Source: Leifsonia sp. C5G2 (GTDB taxonomy: Bacteria > Actinomycetota > Actinomycetes > Actinomycetales > Microbacteriaceae). From it: 64,000 nucleotides of DNA. Under the pieces are notes generated by a model. That model did no database searches, had not been told where the DNA came from, and was given only the letters and a program-made list of their open reading frames with translations. How positions within the stretch are numbered: position 1 is the stretch's first letter; each line of letters opens with the position of its first letter. A program made the position numbers and the translations under genes. The stretch is taken from positions 1-64,000 of the forward strand of contig NZ_JABFMV010000005.1 of assembly GCF_013359685.1 (NCBI RefSeq). Reading direction: 5' to 3'. This document shows, piece by piece, positions 7,762 to 16,798 of this stretch.

Positions 7762-9068
7762 GTCTGCTCGGGGACGGAGGCGAACGTCGACCGGGCCTGG
7801 TCGATCGCGCCGAAGCGGTCGAACGGCCAGACGGCCAGTGTCGCCTGGCCGACCACGTTGGCGACCGGGACGAAGCCCTGGCTCGGGGTGCTCCGCGTCT
7901 GGCTGGAGTCGCGCGAGTTGTAACGGTTGTCGCCCAGCACCCACAGCGCCCCGGCGGGGACCGTGACCTCGAAGCCGCTCGCCGACGGCTGCCCGGGCGG
8001 GACGACCGTGTACGGCTCGAACAGCTCGACCCCGTTCACCTTCACGCGGCCGTCGGTCCCGCAGCAGGACACGTGGTCGCCCGGCACGCCGATGACGCGC
8101 TTGACCAGGTAGTCGTCATCCGGATCGCCCTGCCCCCCGGAGCCCGTGAGCCAGCCGCCCGGATCGTGGAACACCACGACGTCACCACGCTGAACCGCGC
8201 CGGACACGTAGGCGAGCTTGTTGACGAGGATGCGGTCGCCCGGCATCAGCGAGCCCTCCATCGACGCCGACGGCACGACGAAGGGCGTGACGAAGGCGCT
8301 CTGGATCAGCACGGTGGTGACGAAGGCGACGACCACCAGGACGACCCCGAGCACGATGCGCCTCCGCGCGCGCCGGCGGCGCAGCCGGGCGCGGCGCGGG
8401 TGGCTGCTCGCCGAGAGCCGAGAGCGCCCGCCGGGCGTGAGCACGACGGGCGCGGCGTGCTTCGACCGGCGCACGTGACTGCGACGGGGCTCCTCCAGCC
8501 CTTCCGGCCGCTTCGCGGATACCGGTGGCGCGAAGGGCGCGGAGGGCGCGGCCGGCACCGGCGGCCCGGCGAACGACGTTGCGGGCATCGCGGCCGGAGC
8601 CGGCGCGGGCACCTCGGTGGCCACGGCAGGGCGCGCGGCCGGCGGCGGCTGTGAGAACTCCGGGCCGGGGTCGGGCTCCGCCTCGGCGGGACGGCCCGAC
8701 AGCGACACGTGGTGGCCGATCGCCGCCGGCGCGAAACCGGGGTCGACGACCCCGATGTCGCCTTCGTCGACGAAGGACCGCTTGTCCCACCACACGACGC
8801 CGAGGTGCGGCCAGCGGACCGCCTCCTCCTGAGGCTCCGGCGGAGCGATATCGATCACGCCGTACGGACCAGCATCCACGACCGTGCGGTTGCTCTGGGT
8901 CACGCTGGCCGCGGTCCACGCGTCCTGACCCTTCGGCGCCGTGCGGTCGCCGAGGCTGTCGCGCCACGAGAGGGCGTCCGGCACCGTGCTCGCGTAGTCG
9001 GCGGGGGCGACGAAGGACGAGCGACGATCCCTGGATCGCCGGGGCGGCACCCGGGACATCACCGTCAT
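7749..9068 (-). CDS. lepB: Signal peptidase I with a long N-terminal extension
   Basis: Type I signal peptidase, the membrane serine protease that removes signal peptides from exported proteins. The Ser/Lys dyad is visible: PSASMEG (Ser near residue 267) and VKRVIGVPGDH (Lys near 320), followed by the GDNRYNSRDS box. One transmembrane helix (IVLGVVLVVVAFVTTVLI) precedes the Ser. The protein is 439 residues, longer than usual, because about 230 cytoplasmic residues precede the helix: first an acidic, Trp-containing segment, then a Pro/Ala linker and a strongly basic stretch before the membrane. The frame shows no internal stop, but a downstream start is possible. It overlaps the next small membrane gene. 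Confidence 0.85.
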   Translation of the reverse strand: MTVMSRVPPRRSRDRRSSFVAPADYASTVPDALSWRDSLGDRTAPKGQDAWTAASVTQSNRTVVDAGPYGVIDIAPPEPQEEAVRWPHLGVVWWDKRSFVDEGDIGVVDPGFAPAAIGHHVSLSGRPAEAEPDPGPEFSQPPPAARPAVATEVPAPAPAAMPATSFAGPPVPAAPSAPFAPPVSAKRPEGLEEPRRSHVRRSKHAAPVVLTPGGRSRLSASSHPRRARLRRRRARRRIVLGVVLVVVAFVTTVLIQSAFVTPFVVPSASMEGSLMPGDRILVNKLAYVSGAVQRGDVVVFHDPGGWLTGSGGQGDPDDDYLVKRVIGVPGDHVSCCGTDGRVKVNGVELFEPYTVVPPGQPSASGFEVTVPAGALWVLGDNRYNSRDSSQTRSTPSQGFVPVANVVGQATLAVWPFDRFGAIDQARSTFASVPEQTCPT

Positions 9069-9212
9069 CTCGCCTTCTCTCCCTCATCACGGCGGCGCGG
9101 TGGCACCGACTCACTGGTGTAGACGGACGTGTCGACGTTCCGTGACGCGATCTCGGAAGCCATCGGTCATGTCCTGCCCGTCGTCGTGGACCGCCCTCTT
9201 CGTGCGTGAGGA

Positions 9213-9253
9213 GCCGGCGGGCCCGTCAGCGCCCGATCCGAGGGCCCGCCGGC
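9213..9253. terminator. Perfect 12-bp hairpin in an intergenic gap
   Basis: GCCGGCGGGCCC (9213-9224) and its exact complement (9242-9253) flank a 17-nt loop. It sits in the 294-bp gap between lepB and the SDR gene, both on the minus strand, so it probably ends the SDR transcript before lepB. No strong U-tract is visible. I see no convincing gene elsewhere in 9069-9362. Confidence 0.5.
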
Positions 9254-9362
9254 AGGCATCCTCGGCGCAAACTGGGGACGCGAGGATGACCATTGCATTG
9301 CAGCACGACCGCGGCCGGCCGGAAAGACAGTGAGTGAGAAGAAGAAGAAGACGGCCGAGCGG

Positions 9363-10181
9363 CTAGAGTCGCCGCCACTCGTCGGAGGCGAGGTGCGAGC
9401 CCGCCTGCGGGCCCATCTGCAGCATCCCGCCGTCGACAGCCCACGAGGCGCCGGTGACGTACGACGCCGCGGGCGACGCGAGGAAGGCGATGACCGCGGC
9501 GACCTCGCGCGCGTCGCCGGGACGGCCCAGCGGGACGCCGGGGCGGTGGACCTCGCGCGGGTCCTCGTCCTCCGCATCGTTCATCGGAGTGGAGATCTCC
9601 CCGGGCGCGACGGCGTTGGCCGTGATCCCGTACTCGCCGAGCTCGAGCGCGAGGGTCTTGAGCAGCCCGCCGAGGCCGTGCTTCGCGGCGTCGTACGCGG
9701 CAGAGCCGACGCGCGGCTGGTGCTCGTGCACGCTGGTGACGCCGATGATGCGGCCGCCGCGGCCCGCATCCACCATCCGCCGCGCCATGCGCTGGATGCA
9801 GACGAACGCGCCGTCGAGGTCGGCGCAGACGGTCTTCCGCCAGGTCTCCCAGTCCGTCTCGAAGAACGGGGTGCCGCCGTTCAGGCCGGCGTTGTTGACG
9901 AAGACGTCGCAGCCGCCGAGCTCGTCGGCCATGCGGTCGACGACGTCGCCGCAGGCGGGGGCGTCCGTGGTGTCGAGCTGAGCGACGACGGCGCGCCGGC
10001 CCGCCTCGCGCACGAGGCGGGCGGTCTCCTCTGCCCCCTCCTCGTCGGAGTGCCAGGTGATGCCGACGTCCATTCCGGCCCGTGCGAGCGCGACGGCGGT
10101 GGCACGGCCGATGCCGGAGTCGGATCCGGTGACGATGGCGGTGCGCGGTTCGGTGAGTTCCGGGTACGAGTGATCAGCCAT
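9363..10181 (-). CDS. Short-chain dehydrogenase/reductase
   Basis: Classical SDR oxidoreductase of 272 residues using NAD(P). The glycine motif (TGSDSGIGRA) is near residue 18, NNAG near 95, the catalytic serine in GVTSVHEH and the YDAAKHG motif with catalytic Tyr and Lys near 160-165. The C-terminal ASWAVDGG is typical of the family. The sequence most resembles glucose/ribitol dehydrogenase-type SDRs, but the substrate is unknown. It is divergent from a HAD phosphatase gene with 56 bp between starts. Confidence 0.87.
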   Translation of the reverse strand: MADHSYPELTEPRTAIVTGSDSGIGRATAVALARAGMDVGITWHSDEEGAEETARLVREAGRRAVVAQLDTTDAPACGDVVDRMADELGGCDVFVNNAGLNGGTPFFETDWETWRKTVCADLDGAFVCIQRMARRMVDAGRGGRIIGVTSVHEHQPRVGSAAYDAAKHGLGGLLKTLALELGEYGITANAVAPGEISTPMNDAEDEDPREVHRPGVPLGRPGDAREVAAVIAFLASPAASYVTGASWAVDGGMLQMGPQAGSHLASDEWRRL

Positions 10182-10237
10182 GCCGGGAACGGTGCACCCC
10201 ATGCCGGGCGGACGCAAGGGGTGGTAGTCGTGGAGGC

Positions 10238-10906
10238 ATGACGATCTCCGCCGTGCTCTTCGACGTCGACGGGACCCTCGTCGACTCCAACTTCCTCCAC
10301 GTCGACGCCTGGAGCCGCGCCTTCGCCGAACTCGGGGCGCCGGTGGACTCATGGCGCATCCACCGCTCCATCGGGCAGGATTCCGCGCGCCTGCTGGAGT
10401 CGCTGGTCGGCGACCGCGACGAGGAATGGACGTCCCGCGCGAAAGACCTGCACTCGCGGTACTACCGCGAGCAGGCCGGTCGCCTGCGCGCGTTCGACCG
10501 CGCAGCGGACCTGCTGTCGGAGCTGTCGTCGCGCGGGATCCGGGTCGTGCTCGCCACCTCCGCCCCCGAGGACGAGTTGAAGCTGCTCATGGACGTCCTG
10601 GATGCGGGCGACGCCATCCACGCCACCACCGACGCCGACGACGTGGCGACGGCGAAGCCCGAACCCGGCATCGTCGAGGTCGCGCTGGAGCGGGCGGACG
10701 CCGCTCCGTCGGACGCGCTGTTCATCGGCGACTCGGTGTGGGACATGATGGCCGCCGCCCGGGCGCACGTCCGTGCCGCCGGGGTGCTCTCCGGCGGGGT
10801 GGGTCCGTCGGAGCTGCTGGAGGCCGGCGCGGTGTCGGTCTTCGACGACCCCGCCGACCTGCTCGGGCGCATCGACGGGGTGCTCAGCGGCCGCCGTTCC
10901 GCCTGA
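10238..10906 (+). CDS. HAD-superfamily phosphatase (phosphoglycolate phosphatase-like)
   Basis: Haloacid dehalogenase-type hydrolase that removes phosphate from a small metabolite. Motif I FDVDGTLVD is at residues 8-16, motif II is LATSAPEDE, and motif III/IV is represented by KPEPG and IGDSVWDM. The alpha-helical cap between motifs I and II marks it as subclass I (Gph/PGMB-like). An AGG-type ribosome site (GTGGAGGC) precedes the ATG. It is followed by two small genes on the same strand. Substrate not predictable. Confidence 0.85.
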   Translation: MTISAVLFDVDGTLVDSNFLHVDAWSRAFAELGAPVDSWRIHRSIGQDSARLLESLVGDRDEEWTSRAKDLHSRYYREQAGRLRAFDRAADLLSELSSRGIRVVLATSAPEDELKLLMDVLDAGDAIHATTDADDVATAKPEPGIVEVALERADAAPSDALFIGDSVWDMMAAARAHVRAAGVLSGGVGPSELLEAGAVSVFDDPADLLGRIDGVLSGRRSA

Positions 10907-10995
10907 ACGGCCGGTTCCTGCTGCCGCCGCCCTCTTGCCAAGCGCCTCGGCACGGCGTTCCATGGTGTGCGACGAGTCCGAGGAGAGGAGTCGCC

Positions 10996-11295
10996 ATGTC
11001 GGCGAGCGAGCTCGAGATGTCCAGCGTGAGGTATCCGTACCGCGACCGCATCTTCCACGTGGAGAAGAAGTCCCCCGGGGTCTGGGTCGTGCTCGACGAG
11101 TCCCACGCCGAGCTCGGGACGCTGATCCGCGTGGCCGTGGAGGGCGAGGAGCACGAGCCGGTGTTCGGTGCGGTGCCGCCCGGGTACACCGAGACGCTGC
11201 ACGAGGGCTCGGACTGGCGGATGCTGGTCGCCTCCCTGATCAACGAGTCGCTCGACGCCGAGACGGCCTCGACGGGCAACCAGGGCGAAGCATGA
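10996..11295 (+). CDS. Hypothetical protein, 99 residues
   Basis: Unrecognised small soluble protein, acidic, with a compact core (VRYPYRDRIFHVEKKSPGVWVVLDE). A strong AGGAGAGGAG lies upstream of the ATG at 10996. Its stop overlaps the next gene's start by 4 bp (ATGA), so the two are translationally coupled. Confidence 0.6.
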   Translation: MSASELEMSSVRYPYRDRIFHVEKKSPGVWVVLDESHAELGTLIRVAVEGEEHEPVFGAVPPGYTETLHEGSDWRMLVASLINESLDAETASTGNQGEA

Positions 11296-11639
11296 GCGTC
11301 CAGCTGAACAAGAAGGCCCTGGAGCACGCCCGGAAGCTGGTGGAGCAGGGCAAGGTGGTCCGCGACGAGCGCGACGACTGGAGCGAGCACGCGCCGAGCG
11401 CGGACGACGAGAACGCGTACATCGAGAAGCACGGCTGGGACGACTACGCGCTCTGGCACCTGGGCGAGGATCCGGAGAAGAGCGAGGAGACCAAGGGCAG
11501 GTTCAGCTTCCCCTACGGCGACTTCGAGAAGGTGCACCGCTGCGCGGTGATCTCGCTGGAGAGCCGGGCCGCGCAGAACGACCACGACGACATCGCACGC
11601 GAGACGAAGCGCCTGCTCCAGCTGATCGACGGGGAGTAG
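11292..11639 (+). CDS. Hypothetical protein, 115 residues
   Basis: Soluble, charged small protein with no membrane segment. The middle contains aromatic motifs YIEKHGWDDYALWHLG and FSFPYGDFEKVHRCAV, a pattern I have seen in actinobacterial conserved hypothetical proteins but cannot assign to a function. It begins inside the stop of the preceding gene (ATGA overlap) and so belongs to the same mRNA. Confidence 0.65.
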   Translation: MSVQLNKKALEHARKLVEQGKVVRDERDDWSEHAPSADDENAYIEKHGWDDYALWHLGEDPEKSEETKGRFSFPYGDFEKVHRCAVISLESRAAQNDHDDIARETKRLLQLIDGE

Positions 11640-11670
11640 TCCCCGCGCTCGGCGGGCTACGATACCCCGG

Positions 11671-11865
11671 ATGAACGCGACGCTGCGCACGACCCTGGGC
11701 TGGCTCGCCGCCGTGCTGCTCAACGTCGGCGCGCTGCTCGTCGTCGTCGGACTGCTGCTGCCCCGGCCGGCGGGCGACGTCTCCGTGCTCGGGGTCGGTG
11801 CGGTGCTCTGCGTCGCCGGCCTCGCCGCCGGCGCGTGCTGGCTGGCGGGCCGCCCCGCCGGCTGA
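11671..11865 (+). CDS. Small two-helix membrane protein
   Basis: A 64-residue protein with two hydrophobic helices (LGWLAAVLLNVGALLVVVGLLL and VLCVAGLAAGACWLA) and a short basic N-terminus. There is no Shine-Dalgarno site. TACGAT ends 7 nt before the ATG, which fits a leaderless transcript. Function unknown. Confidence 0.5.
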   Translation: MNATLRTTLGWLAAVLLNVGALLVVVGLLLPRPAGDVSVLGVGAVLCVAGLAAGACWLAGRPAG

Positions 11866-11880
11866 CGCCGTGGCCAGCGC

Positions 11881-11957
11881 CGGAGATTCGACCGTTCCGG
11901 CTGCGAATCTCCGACATCAGGCAGCCCGGCAGGAGATTCGAACGTTCGATTGCTCAC
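11881..11957. repeat. Intergenic repeat family B, copy 1
   Basis: The element contains CGGAGATTCG, its complement CGAATCTCCG 15 bp later (a hairpin), and a third GGAGATTCG copy at 11932. A related copy in reverse orientation is at 29151-29225. The two share the same order of blocks over about 75 bp (GGAGATTCG, GAATCTCCGACA, GGCAGGAGATTCG, CGTTCGAT) with diverged spacers. Confidence 0.75.
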
Positions 11958-12047
11958 GGAGACGGCCGGACAGCGGCCGGCCCCGCCCTGGGATGAGGAG
12001 AGCGGGGCCGGTCGTCACCGGCGATGCCGGTGGCTGGTGGGGCCGGA

Positions 12048-12377
12048 TCAGTCCGGCGGCTCGCTGGCGTCGGTGCCGCTGACGAGGTCGGGATTCGACG
12101 GGTCGTCGGCCGGGTCGAAGTCGGCGGGCGGCGCCTGGGCGGGCTCGGTGTCCGCCGTCGTCACATCCTCAGCGCCCTCCGGCGCGATGCCCGTCTCACC
12201 CGGCGCGGAGACGTCGCCGGACTGGCCGGCGTCGGTCTCGGCCGGCTCCGCCGCCTGCGCATCCCGCTCGCCCGAGTCGCCCGGGGCCGCGCCCTGACCC
12301 TCCTCGAACCGTTCCGGATCGTCCTCCATGGGGACGCCCTTGGCGTCCGTGTTCGGCAGTCCGCTGGTGTCGCTCAT
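12048..12377 (-). CDS. Acidic low-complexity hypothetical protein
   Basis: A 109-residue, very acidic protein rich in Asp, Glu, Ala and Pro, probably disordered, without signal peptide or membrane helix. GAAGGAGCTGACC before the ATG gives a good ribosome site. Such acidic tails-only proteins are common next to stress genes in Microbacteriaceae, but I cannot assign a role. It follows another small acidic gene on the same strand. Confidence 0.6.
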   Translation of the reverse strand: MSDTSGLPNTDAKGVPMEDDPERFEEGQGAAPGDSGERDAQAAEPAETDAGQSGDVSAPGETGIAPEGAEDVTTADTEPAQAPPADFDPADDPSNPDLVSGTDASEPPD

Positions 12378-12400
12378 GGTCAGCTCCTTCTGGGCTCGCC

Positions 12401-12613
12401 TTACGGCTTGCCCTCTTCGCTGTACGGGGTCGTGGAGTCGGTGTCGTCGTCGCGGCGGCCGCCGTCCGCGAGGTCGCCGATCACCTCCTGGAAGACGCTC
12501 TCCTTCCGCTCCGGCTCGACGGCACCGCCGTCGTCGCCTTCGAGATCGCCGGCCAGCCCGTTGGTCGGGTCGCTGCCGGTGATCGGCTCCTGTTCGTCGC
12601 GCTGATCGGTCAT
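12401..12613 (-). CDS. Acidic hypothetical protein, 70 residues
   Basis: Small, highly charged protein, likely disordered, with a short helical segment (ERKESVFQEVIGDL). It lies 23 bp upstream of the 109-residue acidic gene and is probably co-transcribed with it. An upstream in-frame ATG at 12649 is possible, but MTDQRDEQ is the more natural start. Confidence 0.5.
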   Translation of the reverse strand: MTDQRDEQEPITGSDPTNGLAGDLEGDDGGAVEPERKESVFQEVIGDLADGGRRDDDTDSTTPYSEEGKP

Positions 12614-12682
12614 AGGCGCCACGAAACGCCCAACGCCGCCGGCCCGCAAGGGGGGTCGACAGGTCGCTGCGGCGGGGTAGGG

Positions 12683-15522
12683 TCAGCGGTTCCGCACGCG
12701 CGCGATCAAGTCGAGCAGGGCCGTCCGGTACTGCGGGGCCGACTGGTAGTCGGGATGCGTCGCGACCTTGACGAGGTAGCGCGGCGGCCCGAACTCGTCC
12801 GCCCCGCGGTCGATGTCGTCGGGCCGCTGGTCCTCCAGGCGGTAGCTGTTCACCGGGAAGCCGAGGTAGTCGGTGCGCCGCCACAGGTTGATCCAGGCGA
12901 CGGAGCCGTCGGGCTGGGTGAGCAGGTCCACCAGGGACGGGTCCGTCGCACCGGAGGCGTCCACCACCACCGGGTCGCCGTCCTGATCCAGCTCCACCTG
13001 GGTGAACCACGGGTCGGCCTTGGCGAGCAGGGGGCGGCGCGCGCCGAGCGTCCCGAGCGCGTCGGGGCCGAACAACTCGGGGAAGAACCGGCCGAAGTAC
13101 ACGCGCAACTGCGAGCCGTAGGTCAGCAGGGCGACGTTGCGCAGACGCTCGGCGTCGTCCGGGCGCAGCGTGAACAGCGTGGAGACGGCGAGCACGGCGC
13201 CGAGGCTGTGCGCCGAGAGCACGACGCTGAACGGGCGCTCCTCGGCCAGCGCCTCCTCTTCGCGCCGGTCGCGCCATTCCAGCTGTTCCGCCAGGGTGAG
13301 GCCGTCCGGTGGCCGGAGGTCATGGGTCAGCCAGTCGGTGACCCTGTCCCGCAGCTCCGGCACCACGCGCTCGGCGTAGCACGGCGGGCCGAAGGGGTGA
13401 CCGGCGCGCGGGAGGAAGCACATCAGGTCCCACAGCACGCTGATCGGGCGCTCCTTCGCGGTGAGCGCGTTCTCCACGACGACGAGCAGGATGGCGGCGG
13501 CGATGGCCGTGAGCGCCGGCCCGACCAGGCCGTCGATCGTGCGGAAGGCGACCGAGTAGGAGACGGCGAGCGCCACCACGAAACCGACGGCGAGCAGTCC
13601 GGCGAGGATGCCGAGGATGGGCTCCCCCCTGTGCACCAGCGCCGCGAGCCGGCGCGCGCGCAGGATCTTCAGCGCGAGGCGATCGACCGTCGTGCTCGCC
13701 GCGATGCGGCCGTCGCTGTAGGAGTCGACCTGCTCGAGGAGGGGACGGCGGCCGCCGCGGGTGCGCGGGGTCGTGAGGAGCGGCATCCAGCGCAACACCG
13801 CGAGCGCGACCACGATGCCGACGATGGCCAGCGCGAGCGCGATGAACGGGAGCACATCCCCGAAGTTGTGGTACACGATCGGCGGCCGGAGCGTCCCGGC
13901 AGGACCGGTCGCGCAGCCGCACGGCGGCGACCCGCTGACCAGCCAGCCCTGCACCCCGAGCACCAGCAGCGTCGACAGGATCATGGCGGCGCCCAGCGAG
14001 AGCAGCATCAGGATGCCGGGCCCCATCCCGGCCCATCCCTCGGCCCGGAACCGCTCGGGCGGTCCCGAACGGCGTGCGGACCGCGAACGCGGCCACCACC
14101 AGACGAGGATCAGCTGCACGGCGGTGAAGACCGCCGCGATCGCGAACAGCGGCAGGCGCAGCGGGCCGGGCGACCCGTTCTGCGTCGGCGGGTTCTGCGC
14201 GACGCCGCCGAGGAACGTCAGCCCGGCGACGGTCATCAGGGTGATCGACAGCCAGTGCGGCACGCCGCGGCGCCAGCCGAGCGCAGAGACGCAGATCGCG
14301 ACCAGCACGCCGAGGAGGATGGACGGCGCGGTCGCCAGCCCGAGGAACGTTCCGGACTCGGCGGCGTAGTCCCCGCCGAACCACAGGGACGCACCGACGA
14401 AGACGTACACGGCGACCGCGGCGATGAGGACCCACGCCGTCACGGTCCCCCGAGTGCGCAGGCGGTCGCGCAGGAACTCGTCGACCGCCGCGTCCCCCGC
14501 GCTGGTCGTCTCGGCGAGCACGCCGACGAGGATGACGGTCACGACCAGGCCGGCGGCGGCCACCAGTCCGCCCACCTTGGCGAGCACATCGCTGGAGCTC
14601 GCGGCGCCGCCCAGGCACTCCCCCGAGACGAACGTCTGCAGCTTCACGCACGAGGCCGTCCCGGCGAAGATGCGGTCCCAGGAGAGCAGCAGTGCGACCA
14701 GGAGGAAGGTGGCGGCGAGGTGAAGCCGCTCGGTCGGCGAGCCGACCCGTGCCGTGCGCCAGAACCCCTCGGAGGCGAGCGGGCGGAGGCGGCCGGTGCG
14801 CTGCACGCCGCGGCCGCCCATCCGGTCGGCGGCGTCGAAGATGGCGGCCTCGTACCGCGTGCGGGCGCGGCGCGCCACGAGGAAGAGGAGCAGCACGCCG
14901 CCGATCGGCACGAGCGAGAGCAGCGCGAGCTGCGGGCCGCGCCACGACAGCGGAGCGCCTGCGAAGAAGTCGTGGAACGCGCCGGGGAGGGCTGTGCACG
15001 CCCGGCCGTTCGCGCACTGCACGCCCAGGTCGAGGCTCACCGAGCCGAGGGCGCAGACGTAGAGCAGCGTCAGCCCGAGGGCGAAGATGCGCAGCGACGC
15101 GCCCCCGACCCCCGACTCCCACTCCCCGCCCGGCCGCTGGGTCGGGATGCGCCTGGTCCAGTAGGCGGTGTTGGCGAGGCCGAACGGAGCGAGCAGCAGC
15201 CAGGCGAGCTGCACGAACAGCTGGCCGACGAACAGCAGCGGGCCGGAGCCGTAGCGGGCGAGGCGCCCCAGGAGTAGGCCTCCGTCCGGACACCCGGCGG
15301 CGGGACCGCCGGGTCGACCGTGCCCGGTGTCTCGTCCGGATCGCGCTCCGGCTGATCCTGTGCCGGCGCCCACCAGAAGCCGCCGTTCTCGTCGCCCTGC
15401 GTCTGCCGCAGCTCGGACTGCTCCCGGCCGAGTATCTCCGTCGGCGGGGTGTTCTTGATGCCGTGGATGCGCAGCTCGAGGACGCGGTGCGGCCACTCGT
15501 GGCCCTGTGCTTCGTCGCTCAT
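12683..15522 (-). pseudogene. Multi-pass membrane protein with lipase-like C-terminus, frameshifted
   Basis: The N-terminal part (MSDEAQGHEW, start 15522) and the long C-terminal part are in different frames. They join cleanly near 15264-15269 if one C is added in the GGGGC-GCC run, giving SWGRLARYGSG. The restored protein would have about 945 residues: an HGIKNT motif near the N-terminus like those of lipase-type hydrolases, roughly ten membrane helices, and a C-terminal domain with AHSLGAV, a GxSxG-like nucleophile elbow with the first Gly replaced by Ala. The coding signal continues on both sides, so this is a recent frameshift or a sequencing error in a homopolymer. Function unknown. Confidence 0.7.
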
Positions 15523-15646
15523 CGGTCCGCCGATCGTCCGTAAACGCGCGAAGACTACTCCGGAGGCACTGTGGGCGGCTACGTGCCAGCGGCTACATAC
15601 CGGCCGACCATAGCCGTCCGGGCGCGCTGGGCGTAATGTCTGGCGT

Positions 15647-15874
15647 ATGAGCAACCCAGAGCAGCCGACCGGCGACGCACGCGAGAACCTCGAGGGCAGC
15701 TACACCGAGGTCGACGGCGAGGAGCCGCACGAGCGCACCGTCCACGGCCAGTACACCGAGACCGAGGAGAACCCCGGCCCCGAGCCCGATGTCGAGGGCA
15801 CCTACACGGATGCCGCCGAGCCGGTCGAAGCGCCGGAGGGCGAGTACACCGAGGGCGACTATAACGAGCCCTGA
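15647..15874 (+). CDS. Small acidic protein with GxYT(E/D) repeats
   Basis: A 75-residue acidic protein carrying a degenerate repeat: GSYTE, GQYTE, GTYTD, GEYTE and a last GDYNE, spaced about 14-21 residues apart. No membrane segment. TAATGT ends 7 nt before the ATG and no Shine-Dalgarno site is seen, so translation may be leaderless. Function unknown. Confidence 0.6.
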   Translation: MSNPEQPTGDARENLEGSYTEVDGEEPHERTVHGQYTETEENPGPEPDVEGTYTDAAEPVEAPEGEYTEGDYNEP

Positions 15875-15924
15875 GCTCTGACCAGCGCCCGGACGCGGCG
15901 CCGAGCCGTTTCAGAGCGAGCGCG

Positions 15925-16113
15925 TCAGGACAGGCGCTTGCGCGTCTTCTCGGCCTGCGCCTTCGCCTTCTTGCGCGCCTTCTTGACGTCGGGCGCGTTC
16001 CAGAACGACTCGACCGCGCCGACGAGCTGTTCGTAGCGCTCACGGCCCGCCCGCGCTCCGAGGATGTACGCGACCGCGATCGCGATCAGGACGAAGAAGG
16101 TCTTCCCACGCAT
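15925..16113 (-). CDS. Small YtxH-like membrane-anchored protein
   Basis: A 62-residue protein with one N-terminal membrane helix (TFFVLIAIAVAYILGARAG) and a strongly basic C-terminal helix (KKARKKAKAQAEKTRKR). This pattern is like actinobacterial YtxH-type proteins of unknown role. It lies downstream of the TMEM175-like gene on the same strand. Confidence 0.6.
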   Translation of the reverse strand: MRGKTFFVLIAIAVAYILGARAGRERYEQLVGAVESFWNAPDVKKARKKAKAQAEKTRKRLS

Positions 16114-16129
16114 GCCCCGACCGTAGCCC

Positions 16130-16777
16130 TCAGCCGTCGCTTGCGGAAGGGCGGTCCGGCCCGTGGCCGCGGTACATCGCGCGCCTCAGCAGCCGATGGA
16201 CGGGGTCGGACAGGAACAGCAGGAACAACCAGAACAACCCGACCGTGGGCAGCAGCACGGCGAGCACCAGAGCCAGCGCCATCAGAATGAGCTCGGCGAG
16301 GCCTGAACTGCGATCGACCTGGGCACGGCCCTCCTCGGTCATCAGCTCGGGTCGCCGGTGAAGCGCGTCCCCGATCAGCCGCATGGCGAGACTCGCCACC
16401 AGCATGTCGCCGATGTACAGGGCATAGATCTCCGGACGCTGGCCGGCGCCCGCCGAGAGCACGTTCGCGGTGAAGGGGATCACGACGATCGCCAGCAGCC
16501 AGAGGAAGTTGAACCAGACCACCCACCCGTCGTAGTCGCGCACCGACTCGAACACGCGGTGGTGGACCACCCAGAACCGGGCGATCACGGCGAAGGAGAT
16601 GACGAAGGCCAGCATCTCCCAGAAGTTCTCGTCGACGAACTCGCCGAACGGCTTGCTGCCGATGTGGGAAGCCGCATCGACCAGGGGCAGGATGAGCAGG
16701 GTGATCGCGATGGCGACCGTCGCGTCCGAGAAGTTCACGAGCCGGTCGAGCCCGCGCTCCGTCCTGATCTGCGCCAT
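16130..16777 (-). CDS. TMEM175-family potassium channel-like protein
   Basis: DUF1211/TMEM175 membrane protein of 215 residues. The first helix holds the signature FSDATVAIAITLL, which in bacterial TMEM175 channels forms the K+ filter region. About six hydrophobic segments follow. Bacterial members are tetrameric K+ leak channels. The start MAQIRTERG at 16777 was preferred to a longer ATG at 16795 because the family begins shortly before the signature. Confidence 0.8.
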   Translation of the reverse strand: MAQIRTERGLDRLVNFSDATVAIAITLLILPLVDAASHIGSKPFGEFVDENFWEMLAFVISFAVIARFWVVHHRVFESVRDYDGWVVWFNFLWLLAIVVIPFTANVLSAGAGQRPEIYALYIGDMLVASLAMRLIGDALHRRPELMTEEGRAQVDRSSGLAELILMALALVLAVLLPTVGLFWLFLLFLSDPVHRLLRRAMYRGHGPDRPSASDG

Positions 16778-16798
16778 GCGGTCATTCTGCCGCACGGG

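Noticed and set aside
9111-9293. 60-residue minus-strand ORF between lepB and the SDR gene
   Set aside because: It runs through a 12-bp palindrome, has no ribosome site and no recognisable features.
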